From assembly GCA_030248135.1 (NCBI GenBank), contig JASANC010001995.1, positions 20,210 through 84,209 on the forward strand: 64,000 bases of DNA, given 5' to 3'. Under the pieces are notes generated by a model. It was not told the DNA's origin. It was given only the letters and a program-made list of their open reading frames with translations, and searched no databases. Positions 36,301 to 53,000 of this stretch are shown here, one piece after another. How positions within the stretch are numbered: the stretch's first letter is position 1; every line of letters begins with the position of its first letter. A program made the translations under genes and the position numbers. This stretch comes from Theristus sp. LFF4_11 (taxonomy: Eukaryota; Nematoda; Chromadorea; Monhysterida; Xyalidae).

Positions 36301-37929
36301 TAGCACCGCGCTTTTGTAAAAAGGGCAGTTTTCAACCGAAAAACTACACACGCATGTTGTTGAACGCTGACTAACCACAAATTTCAATTGTGAATTTCGA
36401 ATGTTCACCTTCAACAACTGTGCGCGCACAACACACCAACGTTGCCACAATGATAAATTCTAATTCCATTCTACTCAGCACTACACACGACTGTGTTTCG
36501 TTCACGAGCGGAGCGACTCACCAAACCAAAAGTGTTTGTGTTGTGTGTGTTTAGAATGTGATTGTTGAGCAGCTGAGCTTACCGACTGGGACGGGTTAAA
36601 ATTATGCGTTGTTCCTTTGTTGCGTTTTGAGCAAACCCGGACGGTAAAATTATTGCTTACATACCAGAAAAAACACAGCAACAAAAACACTGTATTCGCC
36701 GCTGAACGGCATTGTTTCAACAAAAAAACGAACAAACAACAGCGTTACGTTATTATGACCACAAGTGACAGATGCAACGCTAACAAATATCACGAGATGC
36801 GCCAGTAGGTGCGTTCATAGCAGATCAAGTCTTGTTATCTTATCAAATGTATCGAAAATTGACGGGTGATACAAAAAACGGTGCCGCGGGCTGAGAATGA
36901 AAGAGCACTAAAAATAGAAGATTAACCCGTGCACGTTCCCGCGCACAGCATCAATCAATCAACTTGTCAAATGCTAAAATTGCTGACGAGTTTTTTAGCA
37001 AGTTGATTTGGTCGATGATGTTTCTGATCCAGCTTCAGCGTCAGAATATGTTTTGTGTTTGTATACTAAAAGAAAAAAGAATATAATGTCAGACAGAGAA
37101 TACCATGAAAAACAAGAAAAGAAAATGTATTAAAAAACTAGGATTGGCAAACCGGTTTTTTTCAAATCCGGGGGAAAGCCAGTTTCCTTTGCCGTTTTTT
37201 CCAAAAAACGTTAAAACCTTGTAATAATTTTGCAGAGGTTCAGGTCCCACAAAGGGATGTCAAATCAGAAACAAGGATTTTGTCCAGAAAGGTAGGAAAC
37301 AACACAGCAGTTCATAATTAGGGTTTAAAATTTTTTAAACTTTTTAAAGTCTTTTTAAAAAAATCGGGATTTTTTTAATTTAAAAAACGGATTCTGGGCG
37401 GCCATCAAAATTGTACTTTCATCTGAAACTGCGTTTAAGGCACTTTCCACAGAAAGTGACATTGTGCTTTTTTGCCCAGTTTCGTGTAGACTTTGTTTTT
37501 GGCAGAATTTTTTGACAATTTCTACTTTCAGGTTAAAGATCGACGAGCAAGGTCCAGATACCGACAGAAGCTGCTGCAGTTGGTTTCATGAGCTCGTTAA
37601 TGGACTAAAAAACAGTAAATTACCTTGATTTTGCGCTTCAAATGTGATGAAAACTGCTTGACAACTCTTGGCTGTTGCCCATTTGTCGTCTCGAAGAAGC
37701 GCGGCGTTGTCCATCAACAACAACGTGAACCGGTGCGTTTTATATCTGAAGTATTCAATATACATTTCAAGAAAGTACAATGGAATGGAACACAAAAAAT
37801 CATTTGGAACGACAAACACGACCTCGGTTTGGATTTACATGCTGCAAAAAGTAGGTCCAAATTGACGTAGGAGGATAATTTTCGGGCCAAAACAGACTTA
37901 TTTAATTCTAAAAGTGCAATATTCGTACT
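33359..37929. other. sestrin upstream region, no gene recognised
   Basis: Probably holds the sestrin promoter and any 5' UTR exons. The stretch 35600-36400 is GC-richer with TG/CA-rich words and long open frames on both strands that carry no family signature. A palindromic MITE is at 34165-34260. On the minus strand near 37720 the word TLLLMDNAALLRD is faintly DDE-transposase-like, too weak to call. Confidence 0.45.
34165..34260. mobile_element. short palindromic MITE
   Basis: Left TAAGGGGCATTCCTGAAGC and reversed right TAAAGCGGCATTCATGAAAC with a palindromic centre GCGTAGCTACGC. Same family as 19721-19810 and 59425-59544. Confidence 0.6.
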
Positions 37930-38219
37930 GTGGTCAGTTTTATAAAAGTGAGGAGTATCTGAAAAGTGAGGAGTTTTACTCCAGGGTGTTGCAAAAGTCA
38001 GACCGTGAAACAAGTTTTGAATAAATAAAGAGCTGTGCATCGGCAGTGTCAATTAATTTTGCAGAAATATAAATCCAATACAAATCTTTGGTCAAAAAAA
38101 AGAACTTTGGATGTAATCATTCATTCGGACTGTGTCATGGTCTAACTTTTGGAACACCCTGGACCTGGAGTAAAACTTCTCACTTTTTAAACACTACTCA
38201 CTTTTATAAAACTGACCAC
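37930..38219. mobile_element. 290-bp MITE with long inverted ends
   Basis: Left end GTGGTCAGTTTTATAAAAGT and right end the reverse complement of the same word. Inside each end is a second inverted block (GAGTTTTACTCCAG / CTGGAGTAAAACTTC), with the shared word GGGTGTTGCAAAAGT versus ACTTTTGGAACACCC. No target duplication was evident and there is no coding. Confidence 0.6.
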
Positions 38220-38243
38220 TGGGGTGGGTGGGGTGGGGGCAGG

Positions 38244-39200
38244 GTTTAGGGTTTTTAAAAAACAAAACTCGTCATTTTTGTTTAAATTTTTTTAATTTCA
38301 AAAATCAAAGTTGTTTTAAATCAACCAGGGAGTTCGAAGAACCACATTTGATTTGATATGCATGCGCCTCCCGAATGACTCCCGTATGGTGGCACTTTCA
38401 TGATTTTGTTTTGGTGGCCTCAATTACCCCTTTTCGAAAACGTTACCATCCTCATCTTACTTGTGTTTTGAACCCCAAAACATCACTATTTGTCCCCAGC
38501 TAGGGTTGTTAAACAAAAATCAATTTTTTTTTAAAAAGTGATTAAAAAAACAAAAATGCCGATTTAAAAAAAATTCAAAAAATTTTCCTCTTCTAATATG
38601 CTCTGAAAACCTCAATTTTGGCACAATTTTTCGAAAGTTCAACAAAAATTTTCTTTGATATTACCTCGTAAAACCTTTAGCAGTCGATTTTGGACCGTTT
38701 TACCGACTGATTTCAGGCTTCAACAACATCTGAGATGAAGTTTTTGAGCGTCTAGGGTTGTTAAAAAAAACAAAAATTGTCATTTTTGTTTTTTTTAATT
38801 TTTTTCTTAATTTCAAAAATCAAAGTTGTGCTAAATCAATCAGGGAGTTCGAAAAACCACATATGATATGCAAGCGCCTCTGGAATGACTCCCGTATGGC
38901 GGAACTTTGGAGATTTTGTTTTGGTGACCTCAATTACCCCTTTTCCACACCGTTACAATGCCTCTTCTAGTGTTTTGACCCCCAAAACGTCACTAATTGT
39001 CGCCAGCCCAAGTGAAAATACACATACCGGCTTGAAATTCGATCAATTCTGATGATGTGTCGCGACGGCAGGACACGAAACGGCAACCAGACAACGTAAC
39101 GCTTGCAAACGGAGCAGCTCGGACGCTCAAATTTAGATTGCGAGGCGAATCGTCACCTTATCTGCATCGGAAATGGTAAGCCAACCTTTGGGACTTTTTT
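38244..39200. repeat. rearranged cluster of TAGGGTTGTT-type MITE halves
   Basis: Three partial copies of the element seen intact at 3263-4001: a plus-oriented left half (38244-38500), an inverted right half (38501-38753) that begins TAGGGTTGTTAAAC, and another plus-oriented left part from 38754 that runs into about 39194. This suggests nested insertion followed by rearrangement. Confidence 0.6.
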
Positions 39201-39219
39201 CTTTGAGTATAAGAAAAAA

Positions 39220-40234
39220 TTTTCATTTTTTTAAGTTTAAAAAAATCCAAATTTTTTTTTTAAAAACGAAAAAAAAATTCGTTTTTTTTAATTTGGATTT
39301 TTTTTCAAACTTAAAAAAATTGGAATTTTTTTCTACTTTGCTCTGAAAATTCGGTTTATGGCATAATTTTTTGAAAGTTCAAACCAAATTTTCTTCCCAA
39401 CTTCTTTGTGTGCTTAGGTAAATGTCATTATTTGGTCATTTTGACCGACGTACTCCATGTTTTTCGATTTGGATGACTTCTAGAGTCAATTTTTAGCGTT
39501 GAAATGACTTAACTGAATTGAAATATCGTTTCAGAAATCGTTTTCTTGCAACTTAGAACATGTTTTTCAGTCGGTAGGCCATGAGATGAACATGATATCT
39601 TGTTGATTGGCGTATGTTATAGGTCTACAATGGAGTTGTGCGATATATTGTTAAACAATTTGAGCGGAGATGTTGGTTAATACCACATCACACGACCGTT
39701 TTTCAGATACCCGATAACATGGCCACATGTTAAAACTTGCGTGCTGAGCTAAACTAACGTGTTAAACTTGCGTCTGTCAGTTGCCCGCAACGTGATCGCG
39801 AAATCATGGTACGTGTTTTGAAGATATGATTTTAAGAGTGGGCTCTCGCCATGTGGCAGATACTGAAAGTAAGTGTCTTGGGGGGGGCGACCGGGTCGAC
39901 AGGGGTTGCCGACTTAGCTACAGCAAACAAGAATTTTTGAACACAATCAAATTTTGGTAATTTTCTAAAGAGGAACAACTAAGAACGGTTCAATATTCAA
40001 GTACACGTCAAAAATTGTCCTGTTTTACTGTTGAAAATGCAACTTTCCCTCTATGAAATGGACATCATTTCAATAAAACACGATTTTCGCTCTTATAGTT
40101 TTTTCGGATCGTTCTGAAAATAGTCTAGATGAACTCAGCTCGACGGGACGCTTCGAACGAACCTAACTTGTAAAAAAATTTTTTTTTAAATTTTTTTTAA
40201 TAAAAAAAATGCGGATTTTTTTCCCCTAACCCTA
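39220..40234 (-). mobile_element. hAT-type element copy 2, inverted, lacking the nested insertion
   Basis: In reverse orientation it matches 2402-4205, ending CCCCTAACCCTA at 40234. At 39410-39417 it keeps a single CTAAGCAC (reverse strand) where copy 1 carries the 739-bp insertion. Its other end is replaced by a hairpin-like inverted duplication at about 39222-39340. No coding. Confidence 0.75.
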
Positions 40235-40435
40235 GTCCACCCCCCCACCCCCCATGATATTTTTTCGCTTAAATTTTGAAGGGAAAACGCTAAATTTTTG
40301 AAATTACAATGAAGATGGTCAAGTTATCATATATTCAGCTTATATTATGGACTTTTTGACAAAAAATCATGATTTTCGAAAAAAAATTTAGGGTGTGCAG
40401 AAAATTTTGGGGGGGGGGGGGCACCCTCGCCGGCG

Positions 40436-41495
40436 TGCGTTCATTTGCGTCCCGTTATTTCCGGCCCACGCATTTCCGGCCCAACATTTCCGGCCCACTC
40501 ATTTCCGGCCCACCCATTTCCGGCCCACCCATTACCGGCCCCGTTCATTTGCGTCCCACGCATTTCCGGCCCACTCATTTCCGGCCCACCCATTACCGGC
40601 CCAGCCCAATAATTCGCTTTAGTGACTACCACCCACTGCTATATTTCATTAGGAAAATCACATTGATCAGGCGGTTACACATTGAACTAGGGTTCGATTT
40701 TTTTAAATTCTTTTTTTCAATCGGATTTTTTCGTGATGCATCATTATTAAGAGATGTGCATGTGCTGTAGCGTTGCCCCTGCCCTATAACACAGGAAAGA
40801 AAAAAGTCCAAAACCAAATTGATCATTTTCACCTTATCAAAAAGGCTTGGCTTAGGATTAGGAATGATTAGTATTAAGAAACACAACCTGGTTGTGGATC
40901 CGATCCACTGATCCACATGTCCAAATTTGGTTAGAGGGGCAATTTTCATAAAAGTTTTTGCTTATTTTAAGGATTAAAATGATTGAATTTGGCTCTGTGT
41001 TCAATACAAAATTCGAACTCAGCGCGTCAGCGAGGTTCGAAAGCTCTTATTTTTGTTGACCCATGTGTTGTTGTCATTAAAATTGAAAGTGCTAAATCAA
41101 TCGGAACAAAGCAATAAATAAAAACACAACTGATTCATCGACGCAATTCAAACTGAGACATTTTATCCAATGTCAGGAACAAATCGGAACGAAATGAAAA
41201 CTAAAACCGAAATGAAAAATTTAAATATTTTTGTTAAAACCATGTCGGTGAGCAGGTAGTACAGTTTAGAGTGCAGTTTCAGTTTATTTTCGTTGTCCGT
41301 AGCGAAATACAGCGAAGGAAGAACTGATTATTGGGCTGGGCCGGTAATGGGCGGGCCGGAAATGAGTGGGCCGGAAATGAGTGGGCCGGAAATGTCGGGC
41401 CGGTAATGGGTGGGACGGTAATGGGTGGGCCGGAAATGGGTGGGCCGGAAATGTCGGGACGCTAATGCGTGGGCCGGAAATGCGTGGGCCGGAGT
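40436..41495. mobile_element. foldback element with CCGGCCCA minisatellite arms
   Basis: The left arm (40436-40613) is about ten tandem copies of a 16-17-bp unit, CATTTCCGGCCCAC, with variants. The right arm (41329-41495) is the same array inverted (GGGCCGGAAATG units). The inner edges match as CAGCCCAATAATTCGC versus its mirror. About 715 bp of loop separates the arms and includes the AAAGGCTTGGCTTAGG word shared with the element at 52361-52924. No coding or clear target duplication was seen. Confidence 0.65.
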
Positions 41496-41504
41496 GGACC
41501 CCGC

Positions 41505-41690
41505 ACCGTCTTCGCCAGACAAAATTTCATGGGGGGTGTGGGGGGGTGTCGGCCAAATTTTCGAGGGGGGGGTCCGATGGGGGGGGGGGTGCCCGGTTTT
41601 AGGGGGGGTGGCACGGTGCCCCCCCAACCCCCCCCCCCCCCACCCGGCGGTCTCTGGTGCTCCGGGGGGGGGGGGTTACAGATATAGTTT
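41505..41690. repeat. G-tract-rich repeat
   Basis: Many G runs of 6-12 bases and a C run, similar in style to 4530-4870 and adjoining the foldback right arm. Potential G-quadruplex sequence. Exact run lengths may be unreliable. Confidence 0.5.
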
Positions 41691-41818
41691 TCCAGATCGT
41701 TCTGAAAATAGTCTAACTGAACTAAGCTCGACGAGGCGCTTCGAACGAATCTAACTTGTTAAAAAAAATTTTTTATTTTTAATTTAAAAAAAATCCGAAT
41801 TTTTTCCCCCTAACCCTA
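41688..41818 (-). mobile_element. solo end fragment of hAT-type element
   Basis: Matches the terminal about 130 bp of the elements at 2402-4205 and 39220-40234 (TCCAGATCGTTCTGAAAATAG, a TCTAACTTG word, A/T runs, then CCCCCTAACCCTA). Confidence 0.6.
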
Positions 41819-42906
41819 TGCCACCCCCGCCCCACCCGCTTTTTTATTGCAAATTTTTCTATGAAAAACGCTATAAATTTCAAAAATTTCGCTGATATCG
41901 TTGTTTGTAAGATAACTCATATAAATAACCTCATATTTAGTGCATGTTATGGACCTGAGAACCAAAAACTCATGATTTTTAAAGAAAAGATGGTGATTTT
42001 TGAACAAAAATTCGTGATTTTTGAACAAACGTTTGTGACTTTGGGAACATTTTGGGAGGGGGTGGGTACCCACGGGGGAATGCCGAGTCGGTAAAAAAGT
42101 GGGGGTACCCACGGGGGACCCGGGCTTAAGGGGTGGGTGTCACGGGACCCCCCACAGGGCGCAAGTTCGTGCTAGGGGGTACACCGTACACCCCCACCCC
42201 TCCCCCCTCATCTTCGGTACTGGCTTCAACTGCAGGTGTTCCACTGTAAAGCCTACAGAACGGCGAATTTTTGTTACAGCATTGCTTCGCTTCTTAAGTG
42301 CTTTGTTTTGCTTTTCAAAACAATAGAAATGCCGTTAATCCGGTGCAATACGAGATTTTCGTTTCGATTACAATTACATTATTAGGTCAAAACCGATATG
42401 AGGTCAAAACCGATATGTAAACAAAATACAGGCACAAAGTAAAAGAAAGAAAACTGATCAAGCACAAAAGCAAGCATGAATAATTTTTGAACATTTTGTG
42501 AAATTTTAGGTTGCAACATTACAAACTGAAGCAAAAACACCGGCCAGTAAATAAAATGGCGTTTTTCTGAAAATGAAAACCGTGAACAATTTTTGTTAAA
42601 AGCAAGATTTTGTGAGTTAAATTACAATATAGTGAGTTAGATATTGAGTTAGATACGTATATAATGAAATAAAATCAAAATAAAAGGAAAGAGACTGTAG
42701 ATGTGGAAACTGCTCGTGCTTGTAAATGTAGTGTGCTTGAAAATACATGAACATTGTATTTGTATTCCCCGGGAATTCACACGTTACACCAAATATGCAT
42801 GTACGATCGTTTCACGATACAGCAACCACATCGTGTATGTGTATCAGAAATAGATGCTTTTCTTTCACAATCTTTTCAACGATGTCACTTTTCACATTCC
42901 ACGCCA

Positions 42907-45361
<2,455 letters not shown>

Positions 45362-46571
45362 GCTAGCTCTTTAAACAAATATTAAAAACTGTAAAACTAG
45401 ATCATGTATCTAGATATTTGCTCAAACCCTTTAAAAAACAATAAAACTTAAAAACTTACTCCTTTGTTTTGTGCTTTCGAAATTGCATGTGACATTTTTC
45501 AGTTAGCGGTTTGGTTATACCATTAAGTTGGCGTTTATGTCTGTAAATACAATTTCAGCTAGAACTCAAGTATGATGTCAATGAATTTACAGCAAAAAAG
45601 AAAGTCACATGCGTGCTCTAAAGATACCAAAAAATCCGAGCTCAGAAGATAAAGAAAAGCAGCACTGGTTGCCAAAACAAAGCACGACGCATCCTACACG
45701 GGTGACCGTGGTTGCGTGGCGACCACACGTCGGGCTGTGCCCAGGCAAAGTAGACATACGTATGCGTAGGCGCAGTAATAAATATTGGATGAGCATAACG
45801 CGGGACGGGACTTCTGTGTTCCAGTCAGAAATTAGTCACTATTATTGCCATTGCATGCTTTACTTGGTTGGTATACATGAACATGCGTACTCTTCCAGTC
45901 TGGTTGCCATTGGCTATAGCTTCAAATTAGCGGCATTTCACGCGCGCGTACAGGAAGCTGCATCCGTTATGTTGGCTGATGTTTTGGCGTTTGTTTAGTA
46001 CTTTCTGCTCAGTTGCCTTTGTGTGGCTAAGTAGCAAAATGGCAATTACTTTTGCTGTTATACGTATTGAACTGGAAAAAGAACCGAAAGCTGAATTGTT
46101 AATTAAATGCACATTTATTTTGTAAACAATTTGTCATGTCATGTTTTTGGAAATGCAATAAGAATAACATAAACAACTTGATTAAATAATCTGAACCAGT
46201 TTCTCATAATTATTCACAACAATTACTGACATAGTAATGGTGAGAATTAGTGGCCCAAGACCAAATTATGTTGACATTTTTTAAATTAAATTTGTTACCT
46301 GATGAATTAAAAATTGATAATGAGAAAAAATTTAAGTGATAGCGTGTTGATATGATTGATACAAAAAACAAAAAACACAAACACATAAAAACAGTTACAA
46401 CCTGATCTCTATAAAATAACAAATTTTATTGTAAAAACAGTAAAAAATGCGCCGATAATCTGTCAGTTGCTAAGAACAAAGGACAGAAGTTTTAAAAAAT
46501 CCATTTAGCACAACCACACATACATGTTGATAGATAATACGTGTTTCTTCTTTCTCCTGTTCACCAACTCT

Positions 46572-48767
<2,196 letters not shown>

Positions 48768-49111
48768 GACTGTTGAGTTTGGTTTGATTTAATCTTTATG
48801 TGAGAAGCAATTTATCTGGGTGGGAAGCAAGGATTCAACTTTACCGCCGGCTAGTATGATAAGTATTGTTTTAGACGGTTAGCACAAAATAGTAACAAGA
48901 AGCGAACAAATAAACAACATGCCAAATTTGGCAGACTCAGTATGCATGTCAGACTCAAACACGGCACGGTTGCGACAACAAACCGGAGCCTCTCATTGTG
49001 TGGCAACTGTCGCTTGTTGTGGCTTATGTCCACTTGCCATATTATTGGACACAAACCCTTTTAGTGTGCGGTTTCCATATCATTGTAACACCACTGCACG
49101 TGATTCCGAGT

Positions 49112-49125
49112 GGTCCCATGGCAAC
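49112..49125. promoter_or_regulatory. possible RFX X-box upstream of tubulin copy B
   Basis: GGTCCCATGGCAAC matches the X-box consensus GTNNYYATRRNAAC at all but one position, about 345 bp upstream of the copy B start codon. GTTGCC-type half sites also lie upstream of copy A (45662, 45898). Sequence match only; it could be chance. Confidence 0.25.
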
Positions 49126-50079
49126 GGACCGCATACTGAAACTCGATTGGTATTGGTGCTGACAGTACGCACAACTCATCAACTGCTTCCGATAAATAAT
49201 TATCATCAAAAGCTATTGTCATTACTGCTTTTGCATTTTTAACGACTGGAGTGCAGGAGAATTAACACATTTCTTTTACTGTTTGTACTTGTTTGTACTT
49301 TTACTAATCATACCAACTGAACGATAATCCACTGATGCGCGCTTAATATTCATTTTATTTTTTGTCGACCGCAGTCAGAATTTAAGAACAGATTCAAAGA
49401 AAACAAAGTGAAGATTTTATCAGAAAACTGTGCTGACTTCCAACAAAAAATGTCAGAAAATTGTGCTGCCTGACTGTACGTGTTAGAAAACAAAATATCC
49501 AAATTTATGTTGTATAATTTATTAATAACTGCTTATGTTAATTCGCTTTAAGGCCAGGTTTCGTTCGCTTTTAAGTCAAAAAAGTGAATGCATGATCAAG
49601 ATTAAAACATAAGACAATGGAAAAGACAGGTGAGATCGAATGAATAAAATTAAATTCCAAAACAAATTTCTGAGCACTAAATAAATTAAATTTTATATGT
49701 AACTTGTTGTAAATTATTGCACATATGCAAGTATCACAAGAAACCATGCACCGGTGAGCGGAGGTTTGAAAGACGTGAAAAGGACGGGTGAAGAAAATAA
49801 TAACTGATTACAATTTTAACCAGTTATTAACGTTGAGCAAGTGAAATAAAAGGTGTGCAGCTGCAAGCATTTGACTGTAAATTCCAAAAACATTACCTTG
49901 TGGGGTTTTCTCAAATATATTGCTTTCAAGTGAATAAGTTCAGAAAAGGATGGAAGTTAGTGTATATGTGACTGTTTGCCTCATTCACACTCACAGATTA
50001 GGTTTTCAATAGACTCATTAGTTTGACAAACCGACAAACCAAAACGCACAATAAATAAATCACACCATTTCTTATTAAA
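49126..50079. other. intergenic between tubulin copy B and the ZP gene
   Basis: AT-rich. It should contain the 3' UTR of the ZP gene (a reverse AATAAA is near 49351) and distal upstream sequence of tubulin copy B. No other gene was seen. Confidence 0.5.
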
Positions 50080-53000
50080 CTAGCGTGGTGGTATGAACTT
50101 CGGCATTTGTGTATGTCGCCGATAAACGATGAATGCTCCAGCAAGGCAGAGTGATAGCGCAGAAATTGCACACAGTATGGCTAGTGTCGATGTCAACTGA
50201 CAACCGCATTCGGGTGACTGCACCACACCGGCTGCAAAACATGCAAAAATAAAAAGTAAAAAAACAATTTTTTGTTGGAATTGAATTTAAAAAACGTCAA
50301 TTTCATTCAAAAAACCGTAAGGTATTGAGCTTTTTTTATAAATATATGTTAAACTTTGGCATATTAAAAAATCCGTTTGTGCTCAACTTGTTAGAAGATA
50401 ACTTACAGGGTGCCCCGTTGATCGCCTGCTCTAGGTTCTCTTGGTCGCGCGTAAACAACACAATGATTTCATCGTTACGGGGCACCACGTCCATTGTGGT
50501 CTGCCCTTCGGCGCGCCCTTGCGGCGGGCCCACCGGTTGTTGCCGCATGGAACTTCTGTTACTTTCGTTGTTGATTTCAAGTTCGTAAATCGAGCGCGGA
50601 TCGCGCAAGCGCCGTGAACCAAAATTCTGGCGTGACCGGCGCAGGTACGGCGGTTGTTGTGGTGGTTGACGACCACCGTTGCCAATGCCAAAGCCGCCAC
50701 CTCCTCCAGGAATGGGACGAGGTCGCGATTCAGGTGGAGTAGGTGCCGGCGGTTGATTGTAACCGCCATTCGACCGACCATTTGCTTGCGTGGTCGTAAG
50801 AAAGCTGGCCGTACAGCTGGGTGGCTAAACATGTTGAAAACAATTAGTCAATTTGAAATTAAGTCTCACTCAATACAGTTTGAGATGTAAACGAGCAAAA
50901 TAAAAAAGCAATAAAATTCACTGTTAATCCGATGCATGATGGTACTCCGTTTTGTCTTTCGTCCTGCTGTTTGCTGCATATACTGATTTCACACTGAAAG
51001 TTCAAGTCTGTGCGGTCGGCGAACTTGAAAGCATGCGTCTCCACCCATGCCGATTGAAGATGGGGCTCGTAAGTTAAATACGACATCACATACTGATCGA
51101 CTGGACAACTGAATTGAAAAAACAAGAGTTGCGTGCAAAATGTAAACCTCGGCAAAACCTAAAACTTTAAATGAAATACTAAATATACGAAAACGGGCAC
51201 TAACCCATCAATGTCAAGCGCTTGCACCCTACCACCAGCCCCTCCATTGATATAACAATTTCGAACAAGTATGCCGTTTTTTCCATCTAACTCGCACGTC
51301 CAAACGTGATACAACTTTTCTCCGATGGTCGTATACCGAACCAGTGGGCCATCCCGGCTATCTTTACGAATGGTATAATCGCATTCAGGTGCTACTGTTT
51401 CTGATAAAGATTCTGTCGTCATCATGCTGCAATCATGAGAAACACGAGTTTTCTTTTCAGTAACTTGAATTTTCAAATATCTTGAGTCCCTTTTAGTCAT
51501 CGTGAACCCCTGTGCTGTCAACCATTGTTCTTCTTGCGTTTCACAGTAACTAACCTGATGTGGAGTTGATGAGTGAACACTTGTTCTTGATTCATGTAAA
51601 AACACCGAACATTATATGCTCGGTCAACTTTCGTCAGAAAAATTGGATGAAAACTAATTATGACTGTCAGCGACTGTTGCATGCCGTTCGGATTTAACTG
51701 AAAATGTTTAGTATAAAAACACTCTGTACCCTAAAAACAAAAATCTTTAACATTCTATAAGTTGATTAAATGTGCTATATATAGTGATTTTAAACAAACC
51801 ATTCTCTGTCGTTGCATGTTACACGTGCCAAGCGGTATATTGATTTCAATGTCCATCGGAAAAACAAGTGGCGATTCCGAGGACGCATCATGTACACATT
51901 CTGGTATATCAACCATTCCTTTGACAAATGCTCTGCCTGAAAAACGCTTAGACTTGTTTTTTTTATTTAATTCGGTTACTTTTCGCTTTGAACTTTCTTT
52001 TTGAAATTTGAAGTTTCTTTTGCTTTTTGCTTCATAATGCACTGCCAGAGCACATCATCCCCACAAGTTTTTCCAAAAAAGCGTCTATTCAAATTAGTTT
52101 TGTGTCAGTGTGGTCTTCTGTGTGAGGACGTAGTGCGTACCCAGCCGTACTCCACGGATGTTTACTCTGATGCATTTTGTTGTAACGTCATGCATGCAAG
52201 TGTTGTTGTTTATAAATCATATATGATAGAATTGTGTTCAGGTGAGATCGAATTCAGTGTTACAGAGCTTTTAGAATTATTTTTTGCATCAAAAGGTTGG
52301 TTGAAACATGACGCTATTCTTCTGGTCGCCTTTTCACAGCAAATAAAGACTAAAAGGGAGCGGGGGGTACAATTCCGGCCCGCTAATTCCGGCCTGAAGA
52401 ATTCCGGCCCGCTCATTCCGGCCCGAAGAATTCCGGTCCGAAGAATTCCGGCCCGGAGAATTCCGGCCCGGAAAATTTTCGCCAGCACGAACAATATTAA
52501 ACCACACGAAGTGATTTTGGCAATGAAATAATAAAATAAAAATATCGATGTTCACATGTTACAGTATATTTTCAATGATGTTCGTCCTGTTTGCTTTTTT
52601 GGAAAGTGAAACCTTTTGGAAAAAAGAAACCACAACTAAATTTTTAATTTTTTTTATCATGAACAGGATTTGTGACCCTTTTACCTTATCAAAAAGGCTT
52701 GGCTTAGGATTAGGAACCTACAACAAGTCACTGCAAGCAAGTTCTAAACAAAAATAAAAAGTCACTTAAGAATTTATTTCCAAAAATCACTTCGTGTGGT
52801 TTAATATTGTTCTGCGGGGGAAATCTCGGGCCGGAATTCCGGGCGGGATTCGGGGGGGATTGCGGAATGAGCGGGCCGGAATTCTACGGGCCGGAATTTC
52901 GCGGGCCGGAATAGTACACGAGCCAAAAGGGAGTACAGTTGATACCAGCGAGAAAACTAAAAAAGAAGATACAAGATACTAAAAATACATACTAAAAAAT

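Noticed and set aside
35611..36450. 279-codon open frame on the minus strand
   Set aside because: No family signature, Cys/Val/Thr-rich composition from TG/CA-rich DNA, competing open frames on the other strand, and no splice-consistent partner exons.
37586..37870. Possible DDE transposase fragment (TLLLMDNAALLRD on the minus strand)
   Set aside because: Only one short motif-like word; no neighbouring transposase blocks in frame.
51427..51605. Reading straight through from the ZP exon upstream of 51426 as one long exon
   Set aside because: The frame there does not match the ZP domain, while splicing 51555 to 51426 restores a gap-free match (HQLHIS then MMTTES).
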